Below the pieces are notes generated by a model that worked only from the letters and a program-made list of their open reading frames with translations, did not search any database and was not told where the DNA came from. The position numbers and the translations under genes are program-made. A DNA stretch of 64,000 nucleotides, from NCBI GenBank assembly GCA_947307415.1, contig CAMZJA010000007.1:27309-91308 (forward strand). Direction: 5' to 3'. Source of the DNA: an uncultured Bacteroidales bacterium (lineage in GTDB: Bacteria > Bacteroidota > Bacteroidia > Bacteroidales > F082). This document shows, one piece after another, positions 1 to 9,254 of the stretch (its first letter is position 1; every line of letters begins with the position of its first letter).

Positions 1-1
1 G

Positions 2-859
2 ATGGAAATTCCTTTCATTGCCGGAACCTATCCGACTGATTCGTTGCAGGTGGCGGTCAGCGAAAGTCTCATCGAGAAAATGATGGAGTTTGAGGATTGG
101 AGCGACGGCGCTGTTGGGAAACAGATTTTAATATCTGACCATAGTTATTTCTATGATGGTAAAAGTCTGCATATCGAGCCGCTGACGATTTCGGGCGTTT
201 ATCGCAACATCCGTATTGGCAGCGCCCTCGATCCGAACCTGAAACCAAGTTGCTATTTCCATGGCGACCTATACAGCGGCACCAAGTTTGATGGTGTGTT
301 TTTTGGTAAAACCAGCCTACATCCGATGCGTTATCTGTTGGTTAAAGTGCGTCACGCTGATAAAAAGATAAAAGACCGCATCCAAGATGTAGTTAATGAG
401 GTTACGGAAGGAAATAAACTTGAGGTGAAGCTTTATTCCGACGAAGTCCGTGCCCAGTATGCCGACAACCGCAAGATGCGAAACACCATATTTGTGGGAG
501 CGTTGTTCGCAATTTTCGTGTCGCTTATCGGTTTGATAGGCTATGTTATTGATGAGTTGAACCGCAGAAGCAAAGAGATTGCGTTGAGAAAAGTGCATGG
601 TGCAATGTCGAGCGAGATAGTGAGGATGTTCACTCTGGAGATTCTGAAGCTGTCATTAGTTGCTGCTGTGTTGGGTGCTGTCGGTGCGTTTTTCGCTTCC
701 CGCAGCTGGCTCGAGCAGTTCGCTTTCCGCATCGGCCTCTCGCCATGGTATTTCATCGGCGGCGCAGTGATAGTCCTGACAATTGTGGCTATCGTAGTGG
801 CCTTCAGCAGCAGTAAAATCTCAAAAATGAATCCTGTTGAATCATTGAAAAAAGAATAA
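2..859 (+). CDS. FtsX-family ABC transporter permease, C-terminal part (cut by window edge)
   Basis: This is the C-terminal part of an inner-membrane ABC permease of the FtsX/MacB type. The visible protein has a periplasmic MacB_PCD-like stretch (about residues 1-150). It is followed by an FtsX module with three hydrophobic segments near residues 162-184, 210-235 and 247-270, and ends in the family-typical tail 'MNPVESLKKE'. Full-length Bacteroidota members have two such modules and about 780-800 residues, like the next gene, so the first Met here is probably internal and the true start lies upstream. Two bases separate its stop from the next permease, which implies one operon. The transported substrate cannot be told from sequence; in this family it is lipoproteins, peptides or drugs. 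Confidence 0.85.
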   Translation: MEIPFIAGTYPTDSLQVAVSESLIEKMMEFEDWSDGAVGKQILISDHSYFYDGKSLHIEPLTISGVYRNIRIGSALDPNLKPSCYFHGDLYSGTKFDGVFFGKTSLHPMRYLLVKVRHADKKIKDRIQDVVNEVTEGNKLEVKLYSDEVRAQYADNRKMRNTIFVGALFAIFVSLIGLIGYVIDELNRRSKEIALRKVHGAMSSEIVRMFTLEILKLSLVAAVLGAVGAFFASRSWLEQFAFRIGLSPWYFIGGAVIVLTIVAIVVAFSSSKISKMNPVESLKKE

Positions 860-861
860 AA

Positions 862-3246
862 ATGAGCAGTTACCTTAAATTCCTATCCCGCAACAAGCTT
901 TATACCGCCATCGAAGCCGTGGGTCTCATCGTTTCCATTGCCTTCGTCATCTTGATTGGCAATTATGTGTATCAGCAGTATTCCGTCGCTTACGGAAACC
1001 CAAACGGCAAACGCATCTATGCCGTTGGAAACCAGAACTATCTCTCGCTTTCGTGGTGGGACAAGGCCGTCTTCGAGGCCGAACTTCCCGAGGCTGAGGC
1101 TGTGTGCCGCATCAGCAATGCCGATGATTGCGGTAATGTCACCGTTGGAGATGAACATATCAATGCAACCGTCACTGAGGCCGACCCCGAACTCTTTGAA
1201 CTCTTCCCCAGCATGACTTTGCTCGGTGGCAGTTTGGACGAGTACTGGCTCAAAGGACATTGCCTCGTTTCCGAGGGTCTCGCCAATCGGGCTTTCAATG
1301 GAGACGCCATCGGCAAACCTATCACAATCACCTATTTTGATGAAAAAATCGAAAGCTTGGTTTGCGGTATCTTCAAGGATGCCGAGAACTCAATGGTACC
1401 TAACACTGATGTACTTCTCAATCCCGAGTTCGATGAGTTGTACGAACATGAAAGTCAAGTGCCCTTCAGCTCCATCGGCTCGTATATGACTTTGATAAAA
1501 GTCCACGAAAATACTGATCGAGAGGAGTTTGCAAAAAAGGTTGAAACGGTGGGGCTGCCGCATTATTCCGGAAGATTTGTGTCATCTTTGCCGATTTACA
1601 ACTTGCCAGAGGTCTTTTTCTCCGAAAACCAGTGGATGTTCAAGAAAGGCAACAAATCGATACTGCAAATGCTGACCGTGGTCGTGTTGCTGCTGTTGCT
1701 TTCGGCCATTTTCAACTATATCAATCTCAACATGGCCCTTTCGGGAAAACGCGCCAAGGAGATGGCCACGCGCCGACTTCACGGTGCCACCAAAGGCAAT
1801 ATCGTCATGAAGTATATCATTGAATCAGTGGTGTTTACGGCAATTTGTTTTGTCTTGGCTTTCTTGCTGGCCTACGCCTTCCTCCCGATGATGAACGACT
1901 TGCTGAAGGGCGTCTCAGGTGGTGAAATGGGCATCGATGCGCCGTTTGAGCAGTTCGTTGCCATCCGCTTTGATTGGTCGGCAAGCATCGTGGCGGCCTA
2001 TCTTGCGGCCATTGGGCTGATAGGTGCCTTGGTGGGCATCGCTCCATCCGCCATTGCCTCACGTTTCGAGCCGATTGATGTGGTGCGCGGCACCTATCGC
2101 TTGAAGACGAAAAAGGTGTTCAGTAAGGTGTTTATCGTATTCCAAAACACCATCACGGTAGTCCTCATCGCCATGGCGCTGCTGATGGAGGTGCAGATGC
2201 GCCACATGATGAACCGCCCCATCAACATGCGCTCCGAGGGTTTGTATTCACTTCAATCTTGGGCGAAGGAGTATTCCGATTTGGCACCGCTCATCAATCG
2301 TTTGGAAAAGATTCCGGATGTGAAGTCGGTGGGCTATGGTCGTGGTTTTGCGGGTCAGTTGAACATGGGTACCAGTGTCGAAACACCCGAAGGCGAAACG
2401 GTGAATATACAACTCATCCTTTGCGACGAGACCTATTTCAACATGCTTGATTTGCAGGTCGTTGAAGACCGTGGCGCACGCACCAATTCGGTGTGGATGT
2501 CGAGGACATTGGCCGAAAAACTCGCTTTGAACGATTCGACAGCACAGTATTATCCCCGACGGATGCGTATCAATGGCACGCGTCCCGAGACCGTGGGTGG
2601 CATTTATGAGGACATCCCGACGCGCTCGGCTTCGGCTTCCGAGCCTAACCAGTTTTCGGCAATCATCATCGCCAAAGACGAGGACTTGATATGGGGCAAC
2701 GGCGTGATGGTTGATGTTTCAGGAGATTACAAGGAAACCGAAAAAGTCATTATGCAGGCCTATGCCGACTATTCCGAGGAAAAGAACGGCACCTACGTTG
2801 AGCCGGCGCAAAACGGCTATGTGAAAGACCTGATTAATGTGTCACTCCAGCCCGCAAAGATGGCCATGCGCTTACTCGAACTGTTCATGCTACTTTCGGT
2901 ATTGATTTCCTTGCTCGGTCTTGTCGCCATGAGCACGTATTACAGCGAGCAAAGCACCAAGAGCATCGCCGTGCGCAAGGTGTTCGGCAGCAACGTCCGC
3001 CGCGAGTTGTGGCGCACGGTGAAGGACTACATGGTTTTGGTTGGCATCGCGGCGCTCATCGGCATCCCGCTCGCCGTCTGGTTCTGCGGCCGCTACCTGG
3101 ATCGCTTCGCCTACCGCATCAACCACTACGGCTGGATTATCGCTGTGGCGGTAGTCCTCGGCGTGCTAATGGCGTTTTTGTCGGTTTTATGGCAGACATT
3201 AAGAGCTGCGAGGACTAATCCAGCGGAGGCACTGAAAAAAGAATAA
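862..3246 (+). CDS. FtsX-family ABC transporter permease (full length, two-module)
   Basis: A 794-residue inner-membrane ABC permease with two MacB_PCD/FtsX modules. A first transmembrane helix lies at about 18-40. A periplasmic domain follows to about 265, then a cluster of helices near 268-400 with the FtsX signature around 'KRAKEMATRRLHGATKG'. A second periplasmic domain and a last three-helix cluster (about 675-790) end in 'NPAEALKKE'. It matches the usual family length. It directly follows another permease and precedes an ATPase gene after 191 bp, the normal arrangement for a MacB-like efflux or lipoprotein-handling system in Bacteroidota. The substrate is unknown. Confidence 0.9.
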   Translation: MSSYLKFLSRNKLYTAIEAVGLIVSIAFVILIGNYVYQQYSVAYGNPNGKRIYAVGNQNYLSLSWWDKAVFEAELPEAEAVCRISNADDCGNVTVGDEHINATVTEADPELFELFPSMTLLGGSLDEYWLKGHCLVSEGLANRAFNGDAIGKPITITYFDEKIESLVCGIFKDAENSMVPNTDVLLNPEFDELYEHESQVPFSSIGSYMTLIKVHENTDREEFAKKVETVGLPHYSGRFVSSLPIYNLPEVFFSENQWMFKKGNKSILQMLTVVVLLLLLSAIFNYINLNMALSGKRAKEMATRRLHGATKGNIVMKYIIESVVFTAICFVLAFLLAYAFLPMMNDLLKGVSGGEMGIDAPFEQFVAIRFDWSASIVAAYLAAIGLIGALVGIAPSAIASRFEPIDVVRGTYRLKTKKVFSKVFIVFQNTITVVLIAMALLMEVQMRHMMNRPINMRSEGLYSLQSWAKEYSDLAPLINRLEKIPDVKSVGYGRGFAGQLNMGTSVETPEGETVNIQLILCDETYFNMLDLQVVEDRGARTNSVWMSRTLAEKLALNDSTAQYYPRRMRINGTRPETVGGIYEDIPTRSASASEPNQFSAIIIAKDEDLIWGNGVMVDVSGDYKETEKVIMQAYADYSEEKNGTYVEPAQNGYVKDLINVSLQPAKMAMRLLELFMLLSVLISLLGLVAMSTYYSEQSTKSIAVRKVFGSNVRRELWRTVKDYMVLVGIAALIGIPLAVWFCGRYLDRFAYRINHYGWIIAVAVVLGVLMAFLSVLWQTLRAARTNPAEALKKE

Positions 3247-3437
3247 TTAATCTCACGCAGAAATAGCGGAAACAGCAGAATCTGACCTACGCGAGATCCG
3301 ATTGCTTAGCAATCAAATTCAAATGTGGAAGAAAAATAAGGAAGATAAAATCTGCGAGTTCAGCGAGATCTGCGAGAGACAAAAATAGGAATAATATTTT
3401 TAAATTTTGAATGTTAAATCTTTAAATAATTTAAACT
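3247..3437. other. 191-bp spacer with imperfect repeats inside the ABC operon
   Basis: Non-coding spacer between the permease and the ATPase. It contains repeated, slightly diverged words built on 'CGAGATC' and 'TCTGCGAG' (near 3288-3297 and 3350-3380) and a short palindrome GATTGCTTAGCAATC near 3299-3313. Such degenerate repeats look like decayed dispersed-repeat material. No ORF, tRNA or convincing promoter was seen. Confidence 0.4.
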
Positions 3438-4118
3438 ATGATTAAAGTAGAAAACCTCACAAAGATCTTCCGCACGGAAGAGATTGAAACCCTGGCGCTG
3501 AATGGCGTTTCATTTGAGATTAACGACGGCGAGTTTGTTGCCATCATGGGACCTTCGGGCTGCGGAAAATCAACGCTGCTCAACATTTTGGGCTTGCTCG
3601 ACAACCCTTCGGAAGGAAAATACGAGCTGCTCGGTCAGCAGGTGGGCGACCTCAAGGAGAAAGACCGTACCAAGTTCCGCAAAGGCAACATCGGCTTCGT
3701 GTTTCAGAGCTTCAACCTCATTGACGAACTGAACGTGTATGAGAACATCGAGCTGCCGCTGCGCTACATGAACATCGGTGCCACCGAGCGCAAGGAACGT
3801 GTGACAGCCATCATGAAACGCATGGCGATATCGCACCGCGCACAGCATTTTCCGCAGCAGCTGTCGGGCGGTCAGCAGCAGCGTGTGGCAATAGCCCGCG
3901 CCGTGGTAGCCAACCCGAAGCTCATCCTCGCCGACGAGCCTACCGGTAACCTCGACTCGAAAAACGGCAAAGAAGTGATGGAACTCCTGACCGACCTCCA
4001 CAAAGAAGGAACCACCATAGTGATGGTGACCCACTCGCAGCGCGATGCCGGCTATGCCGACAGAATCATCAATTTGTTTGATGGAAAGATTGTTGAGGAC
4101 GTGCTGCAGGAGTTGTAG
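3438..4118 (+). CDS. ABC transporter ATP-binding protein, LolD/MacB type
   Basis: Cytoplasmic ATPase that powers the FtsX-type permeases upstream. The 226-residue protein has every ABC motif: Walker A GPSGCGKST at about 38-46, Q-loop in 'FVFQSFNL', signature LSGGQQQR at about 142-149, Walker B 'LILADEPTGNLDS' and the switch His in 'VMVTHSQ'. This is the LolD/MacB/FtsE subgroup (MJ0796-like), which typically works with FtsX-fold permeases in a mechanotransmission cycle rather than classical transport. Length is normal for the subgroup. Confidence 0.92.
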   Translation: MIKVENLTKIFRTEEIETLALNGVSFEINDGEFVAIMGPSGCGKSTLLNILGLLDNPSEGKYELLGQQVGDLKEKDRTKFRKGNIGFVFQSFNLIDELNVYENIELPLRYMNIGATERKERVTAIMKRMAISHRAQHFPQQLSGGQQQRVAIARAVVANPKLILADEPTGNLDSKNGKEVMELLTDLHKEGTTIVMVTHSQRDAGYADRIINLFDGKIVEDVLQEL

Positions 4119-4122
4119 AAAT

Positions 4123-4169
4123 CTTGGAAAAGTGTCAAAATATAGGCAAAAACACCTTGGAAAAGTGTA
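4123..4169. repeat. Tandem direct repeat upstream of the LRR gene
   Basis: The 14-bp word CTTGGAAAAGTGTM occurs at 4123-4136 and again at 4156-4169, 33 bp apart. Both copies continue into similar A/T-rich sequence. The second copy overlaps the expected -33 position of the promoter at 4177, so it could bind a regulator. It could also be a duplicated remnant of a promoter region. Confidence 0.6.
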
Positions 4170-4176
4170 AAATTGT

Positions 4177-4184
4177 TATCTTTG
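4177..4184 (+). promoter_or_regulatory. Bacteroidota -7 box TATCTTTG for the LRR gene
   Basis: TATCTTTG followed by CG matches the TAnnTTTG consensus, 21 bp before the ATG at 4206. A possible -33 box (TTGG) is at 4157-4160, inside the second direct repeat. The position favours 4206 as the start over the upstream TTG at 4173, which would lie at or before the start of the transcript. Confidence 0.65.
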
Positions 4185-4205
4185 CGCATTGAAAGTCAAA
4201 TTGTT

Positions 4206-5825
4206 ATGGCAAAAAGAATATATATCCTACTTGCACTTCTATTGATGATATGCGTCACAGCTTCTGCTTACGATTTTGAGGCAGTTTGTTCAACTGGGCA
4301 GACGCTTTACTATAACATCAATGACGATGGCATTTCCGTAACGGTTACTTATCCGTACTATGACGGGCAATACAGCTATTATTCCGGTTATGAAATGCCC
4401 CAAGGTGATTTGACGATACCTGATAGCGTTGCATACCAAAATAACATGTATGCTGTTACAGCAATAGGTCCTAATGCGTTTAAAAGTTGCTACACTTTAG
4501 GGGCAGTCACTCTACCGAACACGCTGATTGAAATAGGCGCACATGCATTCCATGGCACAAACACGAACGGATATGGACATCATCTCGTAATTCCCGATGC
4601 TGTGGTTTCTGTAGGCGACCAAGCTTTTTATAGTGTTTCCGTACATGAACTTACTATAGGAAAATCCGTGCAAAACATGGGATATCGGGCTTTCGATTGC
4701 AGTAATATGGAAATTATACATTACAATGCAACCAATTGCAATGACTTGACTTCGGTAGCCATTGGTTCTGGAAGGAATATCAATACACTCACTATTGGTG
4801 AAAATGTGGAATATATTCCAGCAAAGTTATTTTATTGTTTTGACAGACTTGCTTGCGATGTTGTCATTCCGAATTCTGTGATTAGCATAGGAGAACAGGC
4901 TTTTTTTGATGCCAATATTACGTCCGTGGTTATTGGAGATGGCGTCGTTGACATTGGAGCGTGGGCGTTTTACAATGCCCATTATCTAACAAGCCTCACA
5001 TTGGGAACCGGCCTGAAAACTATACAAGAAAGCGCGTTTTTCGATTGTAATATTGAGGGCAAGTTGGAACTCCCGGATTCCCTTGAGGTTGTCGGCTATG
5101 CTGCTTTCTATGGTAACAATTTCACATCGGTACATATTGGACCTTGTGTCAGTTTATTAGATTCACAGGCGTTTATGAGTTTTGATTTACAATCGGTTGT
5201 CATTGAAGCGACGGTGCCACCACTTATCGGCGGGCATACCTTTGGCTATTATACAACCACTATTCATGTGCCATGTGCGTCACTTTGCGATTATCTCTCC
5301 ATTCAATCATCCAATCAATATTGGGCTAATTATACAAACATCACGGCCATTTTTCCATATCAGATAACAGTAGAGAGTGCCAATGAGCAGATGGGGTACG
5401 CCTATGTCACCCAAGAGCCCGATTGTTGTAACATTAAGGCATGGGTCAGAGCATACCCAAGACCAGGTTTTGAGTTTGATTGCTGGAAGTTGGACGGTGT
5501 TATTGTTTCGACCGAAGAGATTTTTGGTATTAATGTGGCTGAGGATATGCAACTTGTGGCTTATTTCAAGGTTTATGACGGAATTGAAGAGGACTATAAT
5601 AATAGTTCCAAATTAAAGGTTTATCCCAATCCTGCTAAGGATTTCGTGCGAATTGGAGGCATTGAACTCTTCGAAGTGCAGATTTATAATGCACTTGGTC
5701 AGCTGGTAAAGACGGTGCATGGGACGAATGAGATTGATGTAGAAGGATTGCCGCAAAGCGTTTATATGCTGCTTATAAGGGATGTTGAAGGGAGGAGATT
5801 TAAGACACGAATTCAAAAAGGTTGA
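4206..5825 (+). CDS. Secreted BspA-like leucine-rich repeat protein with T9SS sorting tail
   Basis: A 539-residue exported protein. The start at 4206 gives a clean signal peptide (MAKRIYILLALLLM...ASA). The body is made of LRR_5/BspA-type repeats, with recurring 'ITSVVIGDGVVDIG..AFY' and 'LPNTLIEIGAHAF' units from about 70 to 350. An 'F.CWKLDG' stretch resembling an InlB_B-type module (about 380-445) follows. The C-terminus (about 460-539, 'VYPNPAKDFVRI...LPQSVYMLLI') is a type A T9SS sorting domain, so the protein is predicted to cross the outer membrane by T9SS and be surface-attached or released. BspA-like LRRs usually mediate adhesion; that role is inferred. It sits between the ABC operon and the AAA ATPase gene with its own promoter. 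Confidence 0.88.
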   Translation: MAKRIYILLALLLMICVTASAYDFEAVCSTGQTLYYNINDDGISVTVTYPYYDGQYSYYSGYEMPQGDLTIPDSVAYQNNMYAVTAIGPNAFKSCYTLGAVTLPNTLIEIGAHAFHGTNTNGYGHHLVIPDAVVSVGDQAFYSVSVHELTIGKSVQNMGYRAFDCSNMEIIHYNATNCNDLTSVAIGSGRNINTLTIGENVEYIPAKLFYCFDRLACDVVIPNSVISIGEQAFFDANITSVVIGDGVVDIGAWAFYNAHYLTSLTLGTGLKTIQESAFFDCNIEGKLELPDSLEVVGYAAFYGNNFTSVHIGPCVSLLDSQAFMSFDLQSVVIEATVPPLIGGHTFGYYTTTIHVPCASLCDYLSIQSSNQYWANYTNITAIFPYQITVESANEQMGYAYVTQEPDCCNIKAWVRAYPRPGFEFDCWKLDGVIVSTEEIFGINVAEDMQLVAYFKVYDGIEEDYNNSSKLKVYPNPAKDFVRIGGIELFEVQIYNALGQLVKTVHGTNEIDVEGLPQSVYMLLIRDVEGRRFKTRIQKG

Positions 5826-5864
5826 TTTATTTATTTTTAAATTATTTTTTTTAGGTAATTTTAT

Positions 5865-5893
5865 TTTGGTAAAAAATATTTTTCTTATCTTTG
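5865..5893 (+). promoter_or_regulatory. Promoter of the AAA ATPase/two-component operon
   Basis: A -33 TTTG at 5865-5868 and -7 TATCTTTG at 5886-5893, followed by CG, match the Bacteroidota consensus with 17 bp between the boxes. The ATG at 5913 follows after 19 bp. This is the nearest promoter seen upstream of the response regulator and kinase genes too. Confidence 0.65.
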
Positions 5894-5912
5894 CGCAAAA
5901 ATATTGATTATT

Positions 5913-7049
5913 ATGGTAGATAGTTTAAATCCGTTCGTTGTATCGGGCAAAATTCCGCAGGAATATTTTTGCGACAGAGTTGAAGAAGCGGCACAACTGG
6001 AAAAATCGCTCCGCAATCAACTGAATGTGGTGCTGACATCGTCGCGCCGTATCGGGAAAACAGCATTGGTAGATTTTGTCTTCGACAAGCCAGAAATCCG
6101 CGATAATTATATCACAATTTCGGTGGATATTCTTCATACAACCTCATTCCGTGAGTTTATTCTGACATTGGGCACCGCGGTTTTCGAAAGCGTGGCGACA
6201 CGCAGCGTAAGACTTCGTAAACAATTTGTTACAATACTAAAATCGCTTAGCGCAAGTTTTGGATACGACCCTATTTTGAACGTTCCGACATTTGACGTGA
6301 GATTGGGTGATGTTCAAAATCCGGAATATACACTTGCTGAGATTTTCCATTATCTTGAATCAGTTAATAAACGATGCCTTGTCGTAATTGATGAATTTCA
6401 GCAGATTGTATATTATCCTGAAAAAAATGTAGAAGCCATACTTCGCACACATATTCAGAAATTGTCGAACGCAAACTTTGTCTTTTCAGGAAGCCGTCGC
6501 CGTATGATGGAAGAAATATTCTTTTCATCGAAACGGCCGTTTTACCAAAGTGCAAAAGCTTTAAGGCTTGAGCCGATTGATCATGATATCTATCTCGATT
6601 TTGCGACAAATAATTTCGAGAAATCTGGCAAACACATTACACCTGAAGCTTTTACACACGTTTATAATACGTTTTGGGCTGTTACTTTCTATATACAACG
6701 AATTATGAAGGACGCTTTTGCGGAAACTAGTGTTGGTGCTACATGTGATATCAATATGGTAAAACAACTCATTGAAGATTATATTGATGAGAACGACTCA
6801 CGCCTTCGTGAACAACTATCTTTTATCACCGAGTCACAGAAAGAGCTTCTCTATGCGATTCATGCAGAGCAACATGTGCAAAGCATAACTTCATCAGAAT
6901 TCAACAAAAAATATCGTCTTCGCTCACCGAGTTCAACGCAATCGGCTTCTATAAAGTTGCTGGAATACGACATGATTACTCGTAAAGAGAAGATATATTC
7001 CATTTCCGACCCATTATTTAACTTATGGCTTGACAGGAAAAATGTATAG
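5913..7049 (+). CDS. AAA/STAND-type ATPase with C-terminal winged helix
   Basis: A 378-residue cytoplasmic ATP-binding protein of the ATPase_2 (PF01637-like, 'archaeal ATPase') group. Walker A is 'SSRRIGKT' (about 43-50), Walker B 'CLVVIDEF' (about 155-162), and a sensor-like 'FSGSRRRMM' follows at about 192-200. The C-terminal third looks like a winged helix ('SEFNKKYRLRSPSSTQ...LEYDMITR', then 'DPLFNLWL'). The start at 5913 is preferred over the TTG at 5904 because it is an ATG and begins the conserved 'NPFVVSG' N-terminus. Only 3 bp separate it from the response regulator gene, so they are probably co-transcribed. Function is unknown; relatives occur singly near mobile or regulatory genes. 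Confidence 0.8.
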   Translation: MVDSLNPFVVSGKIPQEYFCDRVEEAAQLEKSLRNQLNVVLTSSRRIGKTALVDFVFDKPEIRDNYITISVDILHTTSFREFILTLGTAVFESVATRSVRLRKQFVTILKSLSASFGYDPILNVPTFDVRLGDVQNPEYTLAEIFHYLESVNKRCLVVIDEFQQIVYYPEKNVEAILRTHIQKLSNANFVFSGSRRRMMEEIFFSSKRPFYQSAKALRLEPIDHDIYLDFATNNFEKSGKHITPEAFTHVYNTFWAVTFYIQRIMKDAFAETSVGATCDINMVKQLIEDYIDENDSRLREQLSFITESQKELLYAIHAEQHVQSITSSEFNKKYRLRSPSSTQSASIKLLEYDMITRKEKIYSISDPLFNLWLDRKNV

Positions 7050-7052
7050 ATT

Positions 7053-8396
7053 ATGCCCAAACTAAAATCAAAAATATTAGTTGTTGACGACAATGCCGGA
7101 ATCCGTTCGGCGTTGAAGATTCTGCTGCCGACGAGATTCTCGGATGTGGAGCTCATTGCGACGCCCAAGGCGCTCATCAGCACGATGCAGACGTTTAAGC
7201 CCGATGTGGTGCTGCTCGACATGAACTTCGAGGCCGACATCAACACCGGCAATGAAGGACTGTTTTGGCTTGCGGAGCTGAAGAAACGCTTTCAGGATGT
7301 GGAAGTGGTGCTTTTCACCGCCTACGCCGATATCGCACTCGCCGTGGAAGGCATGAAACGCGGAGCATTCGACTTTGTGGTGAAACCATGGGATAACGCC
7401 AAACTCCTAGCCATTCTTGAAGAGGCATCGAAGAAACACCGCCATGTGGCATCAGATGATGTGGAACAGGATAAGCCGCAGATGATTTGGGGCAACAGCG
7501 AAGCGATGCAGAACCTCCGTCACATGGTTGAGAAGATTGCGCCTACCGAGGCTTCTGTGCTTATCACAGGCGAGAACGGAACAGGAAAAGACGTGCTTGC
7601 CAACGAGATTCACAGGCTGTCGCAACGCTCTGGAAAACAGATGGTTAGCGTTGACATCGGTGCCATTACCGAGACTCTTTTTGAAAGCGAGATGTTCGGT
7701 CATGTGAAAGGCGCGTTTACCGATGCCCATGCCGACCATATAGGAAAGTTTGAGCAAGCCAACGGAACGACGCTTTTCCTCGATGAAATCGGTAACATTC
7801 CGCTGAGCGAGCAGGCTAAGCTGCTGCGAGTACTTCAAAACCGCAGCGTCAACAGGGTTGGCGACACGAAAACCATCCCTATCGATATCCGTTTGATTTG
7901 CGCAACCAATATGAATCTTGCCGAGATGGTGAAACAAGGCCGTTTCCGTGAAGATTTGTATTACCGCATCAATACGGTGCCGCTACATCTGCCGCCATTG
8001 CGCGAACGGCAGGACGAAATCGTCACGTTGGCAATGCTTTTCGTTGAGAGATATGCTGAGAAATATCACCGTCAGGCTAAAGGGTTGTCAGATGACGCGA
8101 AGACTTTGCTTTTGAACTGCAAATGGAGCGGCAACATCCGCGAGCTGCAGGGATACATTGAGAAAGCCGTCATCATGTCGGACAATGAGATTATCGGGAA
8201 AGACGACTTGCAAATCAATGATTCACAATTGATTGATGTGCAAAACAAGACTCAGAGCCAGACTCTCGACGATGCTGAGGAACAAGTGATTCGCAATGCG
8301 ATGAAGAAATATAACGGCAACCTCTCACTTGTGGCTAAAGCATTGAATATCAGTCGCCCGACATTGTATAACCGCCTCAAGAAATACGGAATATGA
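7053..8396 (+). CDS. Sigma-54-dependent response regulator (NtrC family)
   Basis: A 447-residue transcription activator. The receiver domain (about 7-125) carries the phospho-acceptor Asp56 in 'VVLLDMNF' and Lys111 in 'FVVKPW'. The AAA+ domain (about 145-375) has Walker A GENGTGKD (173-180) and Walker B LFLDEIGN (241-248). The sigma-54-contacting loop at 220-225 reads GAFTDA instead of the classic GAFTGA, a variant that as far as I know is common in Bacteroidota members. A Fis-type helix-turn-helix ends the protein (about 405-447, 'NLSLVAKALNISRPTLYNRLKK'). The kinase gene overlaps its stop by 4 bp. It likely controls genes from -24/-12 promoters; the nearby ABC transporter operon is a plausible target by synteny, but no sigma-54 site was found here. 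Confidence 0.93.
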   Translation: MPKLKSKILVVDDNAGIRSALKILLPTRFSDVELIATPKALISTMQTFKPDVVLLDMNFEADINTGNEGLFWLAELKKRFQDVEVVLFTAYADIALAVEGMKRGAFDFVVKPWDNAKLLAILEEASKKHRHVASDDVEQDKPQMIWGNSEAMQNLRHMVEKIAPTEASVLITGENGTGKDVLANEIHRLSQRSGKQMVSVDIGAITETLFESEMFGHVKGAFTDAHADHIGKFEQANGTTLFLDEIGNIPLSEQAKLLRVLQNRSVNRVGDTKTIPIDIRLICATNMNLAEMVKQGRFREDLYYRINTVPLHLPPLRERQDEIVTLAMLFVERYAEKYHRQAKGLSDDAKTLLLNCKWSGNIRELQGYIEKAVIMSDNEIIGKDDLQINDSQLIDVQNKTQSQTLDDAEEQVIRNAMKKYNGNLSLVAKALNISRPTLYNRLKKYGI

Positions 8397-9247
8397 GTGT
8401 GTGGCTGTGGATATTGATAGTGGTTGTTGCAGTGGCGCTTACTGCAGTGGTTACTACGTGGCTCGTAAGGAAGCAGGACACCCGAAAGGTGTCGTTTATG
8501 ATGGACTCGCTCGAAGACGGCGAGATGAATTTCCGTTTCCGTGACAACTCGAATCTAAACCGAGCCTTGAATCGTATCCGTGGCATCTTTACAAGGCGCA
8601 CTGCAGTTGATGAGGCCGCTTCGTGGAGCAAACTGTTTCGCGTGATGACGCACGAAATCATGAACACAGTGGCGCCAATCGCCTCGCTGAGTGACGCATT
8701 GTCGAAAGACGACAGTCTGGACGTTAAAGCCGGACTGGAAACGATATCATCATCTTCAAAAGACCTGATAAGATTTGTGGAGTCGTACCGCAGCATGATG
8801 AAACAGGCTCCACCGGTTAGAAAAGCTGTGATGGTCGATGAAATGATGGAGCGCGTTTTAAACTTGAATAAAACACGTTTGAGAGAGCAGGGAGTTACGA
8901 TTTCATATACTCAAAAAACGCCTGATTTGCTAATCTATATCGACGAAAGCCAGATTATGCAGGTGCTTAACAATCTGATAAAGAATGCTGTGCAAGCCGA
9001 AGCGAACTCAATCCGCATCACCGCGGAATTGAATTCTGAAGACCGCACCGTCATCAGCGTGACGAACAATGGCAAGCCTGTGCCGCTTCGCCAGCAGGAA
9101 GAGATTTTCGTGCCGTTCTACACCACCAAGCCCAATGGCACCGGCATAGGACTGAGCCTCTCGAGACAGATAATGACCAGACATAATGGAAACCTGGCAT
9201 TAGTGCAAAGCGACAGAAATATGACTACGTTTGCTTTGATTTTCTAA
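8393..9247 (+). CDS. Sensor histidine kinase paired with the sigma-54 regulator
   Basis: A 284-residue kinase, short for the class. One N-terminal transmembrane helix (about 3-25) anchors it, with almost no periplasmic sensor domain. The H-box 'MTHEIMNTVAPI' puts the phospho-accepting His at 87. The HATPase domain has an N-box 'VLNNLIKNAVQA' (about 186-197), a D/G box reduced to 'VTNNGKPVP', and 'GTGIGLSLSRQI' near 245-256. The ATG overlaps the regulator stop as ATGA, so the pair is translationally coupled. The lack of a sensor domain suggests the signal comes from within the membrane or from a partner protein. Confidence 0.92.
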   Translation: MSVWLWILIVVVAVALTAVVTTWLVRKQDTRKVSFMMDSLEDGEMNFRFRDNSNLNRALNRIRGIFTRRTAVDEAASWSKLFRVMTHEIMNTVAPIASLSDALSKDDSLDVKAGLETISSSSKDLIRFVESYRSMMKQAPPVRKAVMVDEMMERVLNLNKTRLREQGVTISYTQKTPDLLIYIDESQIMQVLNNLIKNAVQAEANSIRITAELNSEDRTVISVTNNGKPVPLRQQEEIFVPFYTTKPNGTGIGLSLSRQIMTRHNGNLALVQSDRNMTTFALIF

Positions 9248-9254
9248 AGGTCTA

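Noticed and set aside
7053-8396. GAFTDA loop as a defect of the sigma-54 activator
   Set aside because: The variant is, to my knowledge, common in Bacteroidota regulators and the rest of the ATPase is intact.
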